Assembly (NCBI GenBank): GCA_000512085.1 | Contig: ASPP01037485.1 | Span: 1-20,826, forward strand | DNA length: 20,826 nucleotides | Origin: Reticulomyxa filosa | Lineage: Eukaryota; Foraminifera; Reticulomyxidae | Direction of reading: 5' to 3' | Shown: positions 1-8,237 of the stretch, in pieces | How positions within the stretch are numbered: position 1 is the stretch's first letter | Layout of the letters: every line of letters begins with the position of its first letter | The notes under the pieces: model-generated | Seen by the model: the letters and a program-made list of their open reading frames with translations, nothing else | Database searches by the model: none | Told to the model about the DNA's origin: nothing | Program-made: the position numbers and the translations under genes

Positions 1-70
1 CATGGAGAAAATCGATTCTCTTCGTATAGTGCCATTTAGGTATGCAGTTTTTTTTGCAATCTACTGTAGT
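1..70. repeat. Direct repeat, copy 1
   Basis: This 70-bp stretch begins CATGGAGAAAAT and ends in CTACTGTAGT. It reappears with a handful of substitutions and two added bases at 1143-1214, same orientation. The copy touches the left edge of the window, so the true unit may be longer. No reading frame runs through it. Confidence 0.85.
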
Positions 71-1142
71 AACAATAACATAATGATAAGCAATAAAGCC
101 GATCTTTTGGTAGTACAATTATCGCGGCGACTGTTATTTAACTCATAGTGTGCATCTTTTCAAATTGTTGTTCAATGAAATCACAATATATCATTTGCAA
201 GTTGTAGCAAATCAATTGAAGTATAATACAAGAATATTGAACTCGAATGAAATACAATTAAGTGTATTTTTTAAAGTTTGAACGAACAATCAGTGATCAC
301 TCCAATGCAAAGTATATAATCATGTTGGGCTTTGTTTTATTCAACAAAAAACGAAGAAAAATGAGTACTTCTTTGTGATAGGTGTAAACAAATACATTTG
401 CATATATTAATTTGCTATTTTCAATCGATGAAAGTGACAACATTGGATCGTGTATTCATATCAATCGGCAGAATGACACAATCAAGTACGATCAACACAC
501 TCTTTGTTTTGCTGTCCGATATATAATCGTCATTCAAAACGATACCACAGTCAACAAAAAAAATCAAATGCTTTAAAAAAAAGCTGATAAAATTACACCA
601 AAAAAATTGTCATCATTATCTAATTTCGCAGTAAGGCATATAAATCAAACCTGATGTAAGTTTTTTGCATCTTTATATATTTTTGAATTTTGTACAAAAT
701 TTGCATACTGAAGTCAACTGTTATTTTTATAATCTGAGCAATAAAACGTACTGTTCAGCACTTTTTTTAAATTAATTTTATAACTAAAGCAAATTCAAGT
801 TGTGATATTGTTTTTATTAAATGTAATATTTTTAATTTTAACTAATCTTTCAAATCTTAATTCAATAATTTTCAAAAGTTTTTGTTCTAATAACTCCCAC
901 AAAAGTAAATCCTTGTTCATCAAAAAAAATCCTTTTCAAAATAATCTAAAATCTGACGTTTGAACCTGTTTACTAATTCAAACTAATAATAATAAATAAA
1001 ATCAATACTTTTTTTTAACGTTGCAATCAATTCATTTCAAAAAGCCAAACTTTGAAACAAAAAAAAAAAAGAGAAATTTTATATTTAAAAACTACAAGAT
1101 TTGCAGATATTTTTAAAAAATTAGGGTTAAATGTTTATTTTT
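71..1142. other. AT-rich non-coding spacer between the repeat copies
   Basis: About 1.07 kb with frequent stops in all frames, many A and T runs and no open frame with protein-like composition. It lies downstream of gene A. A TTTATT at 1134-1139, just past this point, could be a minus-strand AATAAA polyadenylation signal for gene A, about 235 bp after its stop, but such a hexamer is common by chance in this base composition. Confidence 0.6.
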
Positions 1143-1214
1143 CATGGAGAAAATTGACTCTCTTCATGCAGGTGCCATTTAGATATGACAGTTTTTTTTG
1201 CAACTTACTGTAGT
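1143..1214. repeat. Direct repeat, copy 2
   Basis: Second copy of the repeat at 1-70, about 85% identical by eye. The shared core includes GTGCCATTTAG and CAGTTTTTTTTGCAA. Identity fades on the right after CTACTGTAGT/TTACTGTAGT. The base just before this copy (1142) has no counterpart, because copy 1 starts at the window edge. Confidence 0.85.
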
Positions 1215-1372
1215 TTAAACTTGTGTTAGAAGAATTACATAGATTGAATGTTTTTTTTAGCAAAATTTTCAAAGAAAGTTTTCTTTCAATTGAATTTTTA
1301 TCAAGACTTCAGAGGACACTATTTACAAAAAATCTTTTGTTAAGCTAGTAAAAGGGAGGTAGTTTGCAATAG

Positions 1373-2911
1373 TTATGACTTATGTTGTGACATTTCATTT
1401 AAAATAAATTTCACTAATTGTTCAATATCATATCTTGATTCCGCTTTAATCTGGTCATTCTCAATAGCTAAAATTAGTTTTTCACAGTCTTGTTGTGCTC
1501 TCCGGCAAATAATCACGTTATCGTCATATCCTAGCACAGTGTCTTTAATTTGTATAACCGATTTTTTTATAGGACTTAGCAAACGATTCGATAGTGTAAT
1601 TAAATCCTGTTTTCGAGCAATCGTCAAATGACGTGCCAAATCCTGAATCACTGAATATTGTTCCATAGGATCTGCAAAAAATGCTACTAATGTTTTGGCC
1701 TTTGATGTTTGTCTGCTCTTGTAAATGGTTTCAGCAATAGTCCCAACAATATTAGAGCCTGGAATTGGGATAGCAGAAAGACCTACCTTTGTAGCAGAAA
1801 TATACCATGGCACGTTGGGATCGACTTTTCCACTATAAAGCACACGTGCAATTAAAAATTTATTATTTAATGTTGCAATTACTGTCTCGTAGTATACATT
1901 TAGTTTAGTATTTTTTCTAATTGTATTCATTATTATTATTTTTTTTTTTTTCTCTTGATGTTCTTCAACAATTGCTCTTAATGTATCCTTGCCAATCTCG
2001 TCTGATGAGTCAATATCACTATTTTTCTTTTCTCCGTTATTATCTATAAATATATCTTGCAAATTCTCATTTGGATGTTCTCTGCTGGCCTCAATAAATA
2101 CTGGTAAAAGATTTTGCTCAACATTACTTTCCACTTTGTGTCCAGTTGACTCTTCTTCAATGACTTTTTCTTCGGATTGTGATTGTACCCATTTATCATT
2201 TTTTTGATCCTGTGCATTTAATGTATTTTCTTTTTGTAAAGGCTGCACTTTTACATTTTCATGGTATTCTTGAATAAAATTTTCAAGAACAATAATTTCA
2301 AAACACTGCCAAATATTGTCTATGTTTATACTGCTTTCTTTACGAATCGTATCACTGGGGCTAATCTTTGCAGAATGCAAAGAAGCTATTATCTCTTGTG
2401 CATAGCACCTAATATCGTGATCTGTATCATTTAAACAAAGTGTCAATTGATTCAGCACGCCTTCTATTGCGGCTGCTGGTCCCATCATATTCAATGCCTC
2501 TGCTGCGTTATAGCGAACAAATTTATTTTCATCCCTCAAGGCCACAGTCAATGCATTCAATACATCTTTTGTTGCTACAGCTGGCCCAAAACCACCCAAC
2601 GTTTTAGCTGCATTAATACGAGTACAATAATCATTTTCACTCAAAGCGACAACCAGAGTATTTATTAATTCTTCTATAACAATCGATTGGCCTATCAAAC
2701 ATAACGTCTCTGCTGCTCCTTTGCGAATATAATGATATTCATCATTTAAAACAACAGTAGTTAATCCTTTCAATACATTTTCAGTTGCTGCTGCTGGACC
2801 AAATGTACTCAACGTCTTTACTGCCTTCAAACGAACAAGCTCTTCTTTGTCTTTCAAAGCAATCGTCAATCCTTCCAACACACTTTTCGTAACCGAGGCA
2901 GGTGCCATCAA
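1373..2911 (-). CDS. Gene A segment 5: HEAT repeats and helical C-terminal tail
   Basis: The frame is 512 codons. It begins in the middle of a HEAT unit (GLMAPASVTKSVLEGL), so its apparent ATG is internal. Five HEAT units follow to about residue 185, each with VR/IR, an AAE/AAK.L helix and FGPA or MGPA turns. A charged, probably disordered linker covers about 190-330, ending in a lysine run encoded by a 13-base A run (minus strand). The last 170 residues form a compact domain with a glycine/proline loop (SAIPIPGSNIVGTIAE) and long amphipathic helices. I do not recognise it; a membrane- or partner-binding tail is possible. The TAA-type stop at 1373 ends gene A, followed by AT-rich spacer. Confidence 0.75.
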   Translation of the reverse strand: MMAPASVTKSVLEGLTIALKDKEELVRLKAVKTLSTFGPAAATENVLKGLTTVVLNDEYHYIRKGAAETLCLIGQSIVIEELINTLVVALSENDYCTRINAAKTLGGFGPAVATKDVLNALTVALRDENKFVRYNAAEALNMMGPAAAIEGVLNQLTLCLNDTDHDIRCYAQEIIASLHSAKISPSDTIRKESSINIDNIWQCFEIIVLENFIQEYHENVKVQPLQKENTLNAQDQKNDKWVQSQSEEKVIEEESTGHKVESNVEQNLLPVFIEASREHPNENLQDIFIDNNGEKKNSDIDSSDEIGKDTLRAIVEEHQEKKKKIIIMNTIRKNTKLNVYYETVIATLNNKFLIARVLYSGKVDPNVPWYISATKVGLSAIPIPGSNIVGTIAETIYKSRQTSKAKTLVAFFADPMEQYSVIQDLARHLTIARKQDLITLSNRLLSPIKKSVIQIKDTVLGYDDNVIICRRAQQDCEKLILAIENDQIKAESRYDIEQLVKFILNEMSQHKS

Positions 2912-3625
2912 GCCCAGTATCTCAACTCGCTTTGACGAATATACCAGTCTTCGTCTTTCAAAGTCATTAGCAATTCATTCAACACACTTTCTGTTACCGC
3001 GGCTGGTCCCAGCAAACCCAATATCCTTACTGCGTTCTGTCGATTGTACTTACTTGCGTCGCGCAAGAAAGTGCTTAACTGATACAATATCGGAGCTATC
3101 GTTGCTGAACCAAATCTACTCAATGCCTCTAGTGCGTTATTACAAACTTCAATATCTTCATCATTTAAAGCCCTTGTTAGTTGATCGATTACATTTTCTA
3201 TCGCTGCAGCGGGTCCCATCAAACCCAAAACCTTTGCTGCATTCTGCCGAATGTATCTATTTTCGCTTCTCAAAGCGGTAGCCAATTGACTCACCATATC
3301 CTTTGTAGCCGCTTTTGGTCCCAATGAACAGAGTACGTTTGTTATCGTTACTTTGATATAATCGTCTTTGCTGTTTAAGATAACAGCCAATTGGGTTACT
3401 ATGTCGTCTATTGCCGCGACTGGTCCCAATAAGCCCACTGTTTTTATTGCTGTTTCGAGAACACTGAGATCGTCTTTCTTCAATATAAGAACTAGTTGGT
3501 TTAATATACTCTCTGTGGCCGCCTCGGGTCCTATCAGACCTATTGACTGCAATATTTTTAAGCGAATGGTTTCATTCTTATCTCTCAAGGCAATTTCTAA
3601 TTGGGCCAGCATAGACTGCGTTTGC
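2380..3625 (-). repeat. Tandem array of twelve HEAT-repeat units
   Basis: About twelve consecutive units of 35-37 codons (105-111 bp) share the pattern [ED].VL.QL..AL.D....VR..AA..LG.[MFL]GPAAA. The first starts at AQSMLAQL near 3622 and the last ends near 2380. The regular GPAA(A/V) turns are also visible at the DNA level as repeated GCTGGTCCC-like words on the plus strand. One unit (about 3105) is slightly short. The array crosses the frame break at 2926-2931 without losing its spacing. Confidence 0.85.
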
Positions 3626-5574
3626 TCTTTTCCAATTCCATTTACTGCCCTCAGGTATTTTACAATATTGCTTGCTTCCTCATTGATAAAAATATCTTTG
3701 ACTCTTTTGTCAAATTTCTCTAAAAACTGGAGCAAATTACTCTTAAAGTGTTGCACGTCAATTCGACTTGATGATGTAAAAAAATTTTTGAATTGGTTGT
3801 GATACACAGCATCGATTTGTTTAAACAAGTTATTTTGTGGTGGATGATAGCGAAAGAATAATGCTTGTGGAATACTTTGAACAGTTGATGAAAATGTTGT
3901 GTTTGCAATTATTACCTGTTCGAGCTGACATCGTCCGCTTGGCAATGTCAATTCTGTTAATCCAGTTGAATCAAGCAATTTACATTCTTGAATATCCAAC
4001 ACAGACAATACATTACTTCCTGTCGAAATATTTTCAATAATTGAACATCCACTGAGATATAATGACTCCAAGGCAGGGGCCTTCAATTTCAAACTCGTCA
4101 GGGTGACAGCACCAATCATTCTCCATTTTTTTAAAACTAACATTACATGTGATATTTCCACTTTTGTTAATTGCCTGCAATTATTTGCTTGAAAGCATTC
4201 CAATTTCATGGCTTGAAGTTTGCCTAATATGGTCAAACCTGATTCGTCTAAAACTAATTCAGTTAATGATGGAAACATAAGTAATAAAGTTCCTTGTAAT
4301 TGAGAGCAACGTCTTGCTATCAGAGTTTGCAATGTTTGACATTGTTGTGCAACAATGCTGAGAGCTTTGTCATTTATATTCGAATCGCTAACATTCAACC
4401 AACTTAAATTGTGCATTCCAGAAAGGAAGGTCTGGATGGTCATAGGAAGATTTGCTCTTATTCTATCAGGACGATAGGAATCCCAAATGTTAAAATTGAA
4501 GCCACGTAGAGATAACTCTTCAAAAGAATGCAATTGCACAATTTGTGATAATTTTAGGTGTTGTTCATCTGTCAATCTATTCCAATCGAAAGGAAGCAAG
4601 CCGTGTTCAGCGTCTCCTTTTAGTACCAATGACTTATGTTCTACTGAAAGCAACTCTTCAAATGGTTTAAAACTTCCTAACGACAGCTGCTCACAAATTT
4701 TTTCTAGTTGCTGTTGTTGATGGCTCAATTGATCAAGTTCTGCCAATGCCTCAGCTGGTGTTAAGTCTTTCAATTCCCAGTAAGTTGTCTCCAGGACATC
4801 ACTCACTTGCAAGCTGAACCAAGCACGAGACAATGTATGCAGTGCGCGTGTGTTGGATTCCAATACGCCATGTTGGTTCAATTTATATCTTCCCAGTTGG
4901 GCTAATCTTTGGATTGGAGACTTGTATTTCTTCAATGCATCGTTGTAAGTAATTCCTACTTTGGGATGAATTTGGATAAGGCATTGTAATCCTGTTACAT
5001 CTGGATAATGCTGTAACAAAGTGCGAAGCCTCAACCATCGACTGTATATAGCAACTGCGTCTCCTTTTTTTAGAGGGATCGGAATGGTACAACTTTTATT
5101 TGAAGCGTGATGCCAACGATGAAGAATTTGAGAAGAAAATAATTTTCCATACATCTCATTTTGTGATTGCGTATCTCGAAATATAGAGTCCATTGTTTGT
5201 CTTACATCCAACGCCAAAAATCTGTCTCTTGCTGTCGAATTTATTTGACGATGCATATGATCAAAACAAAACAAAATTGTTTTAATTTGCAATTGAAGAG
5301 TTCCGCTATCTTTATCCGGAAGCCAATCAGGAAATAATGCATGATCGTGATCAATGCTCACCAATGTATCTGTTTCATTATTTAAAGGCTTGACGATATA
5401 ATTGGTTGGCAAGCCATCTTCTGGATTCGTTAATAGTGAAACGAATAACAACTCGGTATAATGTTGATGATCTAATTTATTTAATCTCTCTGGCTCTTTT
5501 TTCAAGAACTTTTTGTAACGTAGGTCCATGAATAGCCTCAGAACAAAGGACCGGTATTGAAGTACCATTAGCAT
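2908..5574 (-). CDS. Gene A segment 4: kinase-like C-lobe, LRR and HEAT repeats
   Basis: The frame is 888 codons. Residues about 30-90 carry LLTNPEDGLPTNYIV and LVSIDHDHALFPDW. This resembles the catalytic D..N loop and the metal-binding D of PI3K/HipA-like and other atypical kinases, and would complete the domain begun in segment 3. A helical region runs to about 330. Leucine-rich repeats follow at about 345-580, with units such as NLSWLNVSDSNINDKAL, LTSLKLKAPALESLYLSGC and SVLDIQECKLLDSTGL. From about 650 to the end are HEAT repeats with the core ILGLLGPAA. The frame ends inside a HEAT unit after DEDWYIRQS. The next residues (VEILGLM) lie one base out of frame and begin segment 5. The first ATGs at 5574 overlap segment 3 and are probably not used. 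Confidence 0.75.
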   Translation of the reverse strand: MLMVLQYRSFVLRLFMDLRYKKFLKKEPERLNKLDHQHYTELLFVSLLTNPEDGLPTNYIVKPLNNETDTLVSIDHDHALFPDWLPDKDSGTLQLQIKTILFCFDHMHRQINSTARDRFLALDVRQTMDSIFRDTQSQNEMYGKLFSSQILHRWHHASNKSCTIPIPLKKGDAVAIYSRWLRLRTLLQHYPDVTGLQCLIQIHPKVGITYNDALKKYKSPIQRLAQLGRYKLNQHGVLESNTRALHTLSRAWFSLQVSDVLETTYWELKDLTPAEALAELDQLSHQQQQLEKICEQLSLGSFKPFEELLSVEHKSLVLKGDAEHGLLPFDWNRLTDEQHLKLSQIVQLHSFEELSLRGFNFNIWDSYRPDRIRANLPMTIQTFLSGMHNLSWLNVSDSNINDKALSIVAQQCQTLQTLIARRCSQLQGTLLLMFPSLTELVLDESGLTILGKLQAMKLECFQANNCRQLTKVEISHVMLVLKKWRMIGAVTLTSLKLKAPALESLYLSGCSIIENISTGSNVLSVLDIQECKLLDSTGLTELTLPSGRCQLEQVIIANTTFSSTVQSIPQALFFRYHPPQNNLFKQIDAVYHNQFKNFFTSSSRIDVQHFKSNLLQFLEKFDKRVKDIFINEEASNIVKYLRAVNGIGKEQTQSMLAQLEIALRDKNETIRLKILQSIGLIGPEAATESILNQLVLILKKDDLSVLETAIKTVGLLGPVAAIDDIVTQLAVILNSKDDYIKVTITNVLCSLGPKAATKDMVSQLATALRSENRYIRQNAAKVLGLMGPAAAIENVIDQLTRALNDEDIEVCNNALEALSRFGSATIAPILYQLSTFLRDASKYNRQNAVRILGLLGPAAVTESVLNELLMTLKDEDWYIRQSELRYWA
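3880..4520 (-). other. Leucine-rich repeat region of gene A
   Basis: Roughly eight irregular LRR units of 20-27 residues, with L..L.L..C and L..L.[VI]..[TS].I patterns, of the cysteine-containing type. Such repeats form a curved binding surface. They sit between the kinase-like and HEAT parts, so the protein would end in two consecutive solenoids. Confidence 0.65.
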
Positions 5575-5690
5575 ATGTCAAACATACCAATTCACTGTGA
5601 TATGTTCCATGGCCTATTATTCGATAGTGAAATTGCTCCATCAAATAACTCATTCCTGGCATTTCGGGCCAAGCCTTGGCATAAATTATT
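5320..5690 (-). other. Atypical kinase-like domain of gene A (spans a frame break)
   Basis: From the segment 3 side: HYRIIGHGTYHSELVCL and IPVLCSEAIHGPTLQ. From the segment 4 side: NPEDGLPTNYIV and SIDHDHALFP. The spacing matches an N-lobe strand pair, hinge, catalytic loop with D/N and a metal-binding DxDHA, as in PI3K/HipA-type kinases. This assignment rests on motif order only. The run of six T on the plus strand at 5497-5502 splits it. Confidence 0.5.
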
Positions 5691-6841
5691 GGTGGTACAT
5701 TGGACTCCACTCTTACTGGAATCACATCTCTTTGTCCACCGGATATCGTACTTTTCCTATACTCTCCAGTCTCATCTAATAACTGAGCAGCTATGTTTCC
5801 CTTTAATGGCTTGCATCCACCAATCAATGGACTATTAATTGTGGGTTCATTTGCTTTTGGTGCACGCTCTTCTACTAACATTTGAAGAATGACTCTCCAT
5901 CTCTTTTTTTCTTCTTTCCAAAATGTTGTTTCTCCACGTTTATCTGGCAAACGGTGCAACGCAGTTAAGACATCACCAATAAACTTTTTAGTAATCTCAT
6001 CTGACTTTTTTTGACGAAGAATTAAAATTTGACGAAATGCTACTCGAACGTCGATACCATCTAATAATTGATAAACACTTTGATATGTTTTCAAATCATT
6101 GCATTTTATCAATAATGCATCAATAAGTCGTGATAAAATTGATTTGTCGTTTTTCAAATCAATACCCAGTTCTTTTTCGCATTTTTTTAATGCATTCATC
6201 CATGACTTATGTGCCTCATCAAATGCGGGTCGTAACAATGTAAACAATTGGCATCGAGAACGGGGCGATGCGGACGAAAATTCTTTTCCATCTTGTTCTT
6301 TCCGGTACCATTCAACAATAGACTCATTTACACTACTATTTTGTTGTTTTTTTTCGTCTTTCCATTGCTGTATTCGTTTAATCCATTGGGGATGATAATT
6401 TTGAATTTCTTGTTGGCATTTATCTAACCAATTATACGATTGGTGGCAATTGATATCACTATTCGAACACGCTCTTTTATATGCTTCAAGCTCCGTCACA
6501 AATATAGCCTTCTCTTCAGGGACAACAAGCAAGTCCTTGCACACTCCCAGTAATTCTGCATGTAGGTCAGCTTGCACACAATTGACAGCCCAATTACGAA
6601 TTAATGATTGATGCCAAATATTCCATTGATTGATTTTGCAAAGTGCAAGGATATATCGCTGATTTTGCGCTTGTACTTCTATAGCCATGCCCTCAATGTT
6701 GTGAGGGCTCAAACAAAAACGAGCTCGATAGCATTTGATAACCTCATCTGTTTCATTGAATTTTGCATAAACTAACATGCAACCAAGTGCATCAACTTGA
6801 TGAATCATCACTTTCTTCAAAAAATAGTGGATTTTCTTCAT
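5477..6841 (-). CDS. Gene A segment 3: helical region plus start of kinase-like domain
   Basis: The frame is 454 codons and the first residues overlap the end of segment 2 in another frame. The true join is probably near 6820, so the ATG at 6841 is unlikely to be a real start. Residues about 20-100 are a mixed alpha/beta stretch that I do not recognise. Residues about 130-340 are strongly helical and charged, perhaps coiled-coil. From about 390 a pattern starts that I relate to atypical kinase N-lobes: RIIGHGTYHSELVCL, then IPVLCSEAIHGPTLQKVLEK. It breaks at a run of six A near 5500 and continues in segment 4. An intron could be drawn here by phase alone, but it would remove a conserved-looking part of the domain. 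Confidence 0.65.
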   Translation of the reverse strand: MKKIHYFLKKVMIHQVDALGCMLVYAKFNETDEVIKCYRARFCLSPHNIEGMAIEVQAQNQRYILALCKINQWNIWHQSLIRNWAVNCVQADLHAELLGVCKDLLVVPEEKAIFVTELEAYKRACSNSDINCHQSYNWLDKCQQEIQNYHPQWIKRIQQWKDEKKQQNSSVNESIVEWYRKEQDGKEFSSASPRSRCQLFTLLRPAFDEAHKSWMNALKKCEKELGIDLKNDKSILSRLIDALLIKCNDLKTYQSVYQLLDGIDVRVAFRQILILRQKKSDEITKKFIGDVLTALHRLPDKRGETTFWKEEKKRWRVILQMLVEERAPKANEPTINSPLIGGCKPLKGNIAAQLLDETGEYRKSTISGGQRDVIPVRVESNVPPIIYAKAWPEMPGMSYLMEQFHYRIIGHGTYHSELVCLTYANGTSIPVLCSEAIHGPTLQKVLEKRAREIK

Positions 6842-8237
6842 CTTTCCATTGTTTTACACGTTGATAAAGAGGCCACAAAGTTGCGAACAATTGTGTCAAT
6901 TGATTTTGTTCTTTTGGACTGAGACGATAAGGTCGCGCTACTGAAGAAGAAACTTGCGTATTTGGTCGGTATAACCATTCATGAGCAGATTGACAATACA
7001 TTTGAGTTTTAATACGCCACTCCAACGCCTGATGAAGTAGTGAATTCAAAAGATGAATTGTTTCATTACAAACTGCGCCTACTTTTTGTAAAGCGTCTAA
7101 TTGATCTAGTGCGTGTCCAATTGCCAAGCCGTAATATAAACTTAAAGCCAACACAATTTGTTGAGGTAGTCGATATAACTGTTCCTTCACAAATATTCCA
7201 ACGTGTCCTTTTTCTAACGCACTTACTGTTTGTGACATTGGGTTGAGGGTTTCCACAATTTGTTGAACAATCCCTAGAGACATATCTTTTTGTAATTGAT
7301 GCGGCTTTAACCAATTTCCTAAATTAGTCTTTAAATGTTTACGCAAGGAATTTTGATAATGCAAAAATAACTCATCTGATCCAACCACTTTCTGGCAATT
7401 CAACAGGATTTGACGATCCGTCAATGTCCAGTTTTCAACTTTTTGAATGCTAACCAAGTCAGTTGGCGTATGAAGCAATAGATCTGGATTTCGGTGAGGC
7501 ATATAGAGACGATTCGCATGCAATCCACTGCAAATGATTTGTGATTGTTCATTATGATTGTCAAATAACTTTAAAAATTCTTCAGAAGTCTCTCCTAAAC
7601 CAACTAATGTTATCTCAAACATGGAACTAGATTTTATAAAGTATTTACGAATTTCAATGTTATCTTCTGCAATTAAACAAGCACACTCAATGTCCGAATA
7701 AGGTGTTGCTTCCTCACGTCCCAGCGATCCTAACGCTAACAATGCATATTCACAAGGAGGTGGAGGCAATCGATCCACAACAAATTTCCAAATTATTTTC
7801 AACATACTGCACAATCCCTTTGTAATCTGTTTTGTAACCTCGAGTGGAGAAGTATCTTTTTTTGCTGTACATTGTTGGCGTAACTGCGCCAACTTCCTTT
7901 TCCATGTATCGTACAATTGCAGTGGAACTGATTTTGTACTGGGTAATGCCTGTGCCAAAATCCGTATTTGTTGACTTGATGCCTGTCTTTGCCATAACAA
8001 TGCATTGGGCAAAGCAAGATGGTTCGCCGCTATTGTCCAAGCAACTGTTGCATAGCCCATTGCTTGGCGATAAATATCGACTTTTCCTTGTGTGTCATCC
8101 ACACAAAAGATATTGGATAACGTGGCATCACTAAGTGATAATAAACATGCAATTGCAAGCTGAGGAATTGATTGCATGGACTCCATTGCCAATGCTTCAT
8201 ATTCTAAACAGCATATTGATAATTGATGTTCTCTCAT
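6792..8237 (-). CDS. Gene A segment 2: GlnD/DUF294-type nucleotidyltransferase
   Basis: The 481-codon frame opens at ATGAGAGAACAT, overlapping segment 1 by four bases. After about 160 helical residues comes ALGSLGREEATPYSDIE (about 167-183). This fits the hG[GS]...Dh[DE] signature of the polymerase-beta nucleotidyltransferase fold as found in GlnD and the DUF294 family, where GS and the D.E pair position the nucleotide and metal. Residues about 185-450 are helical, in the place of the substrate-binding domain that accompanies this enzyme in DUF294 proteins. The substrate is unknown: GlnD uridylylates PII, but nothing here points to that role. The C-terminus becomes acidic and serine-rich just before the frame breaks at a run of six T (minus strand). 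Removing one T continues the frame into segment 3. The catalytic motif looks intact. Confidence 0.75.
   Translation of the reverse strand: MREHQLSICCLEYEALAMESMQSIPQLAIACLLSLSDATLSNIFCVDDTQGKVDIYRQAMGYATVAWTIAANHLALPNALLWQRQASSQQIRILAQALPSTKSVPLQLYDTWKRKLAQLRQQCTAKKDTSPLEVTKQITKGLCSMLKIIWKFVVDRLPPPPCEYALLALGSLGREEATPYSDIECACLIAEDNIEIRKYFIKSSSMFEITLVGLGETSEEFLKLFDNHNEQSQIICSGLHANRLYMPHRNPDLLLHTPTDLVSIQKVENWTLTDRQILLNCQKVVGSDELFLHYQNSLRKHLKTNLGNWLKPHQLQKDMSLGIVQQIVETLNPMSQTVSALEKGHVGIFVKEQLYRLPQQIVLALSLYYGLAIGHALDQLDALQKVGAVCNETIHLLNSLLHQALEWRIKTQMYCQSAHEWLYRPNTQVSSSVARPYRLSPKEQNQLTQLFATLWPLYQRVKQWKDEENPLFFEESDDSSS

Noticed and set aside
1121-1130. TTAGGGTTAA as telomere-like repeat
   Set aside because: A single unit only, no tandem array.
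2847-3281. Plus-strand open frames opposite gene A, including 2847-3281 and 3368-3802
   Set aside because: They mirror the HEAT-repeat DNA on the other strand. Their regularity comes from the repeats and they show no protein family features.
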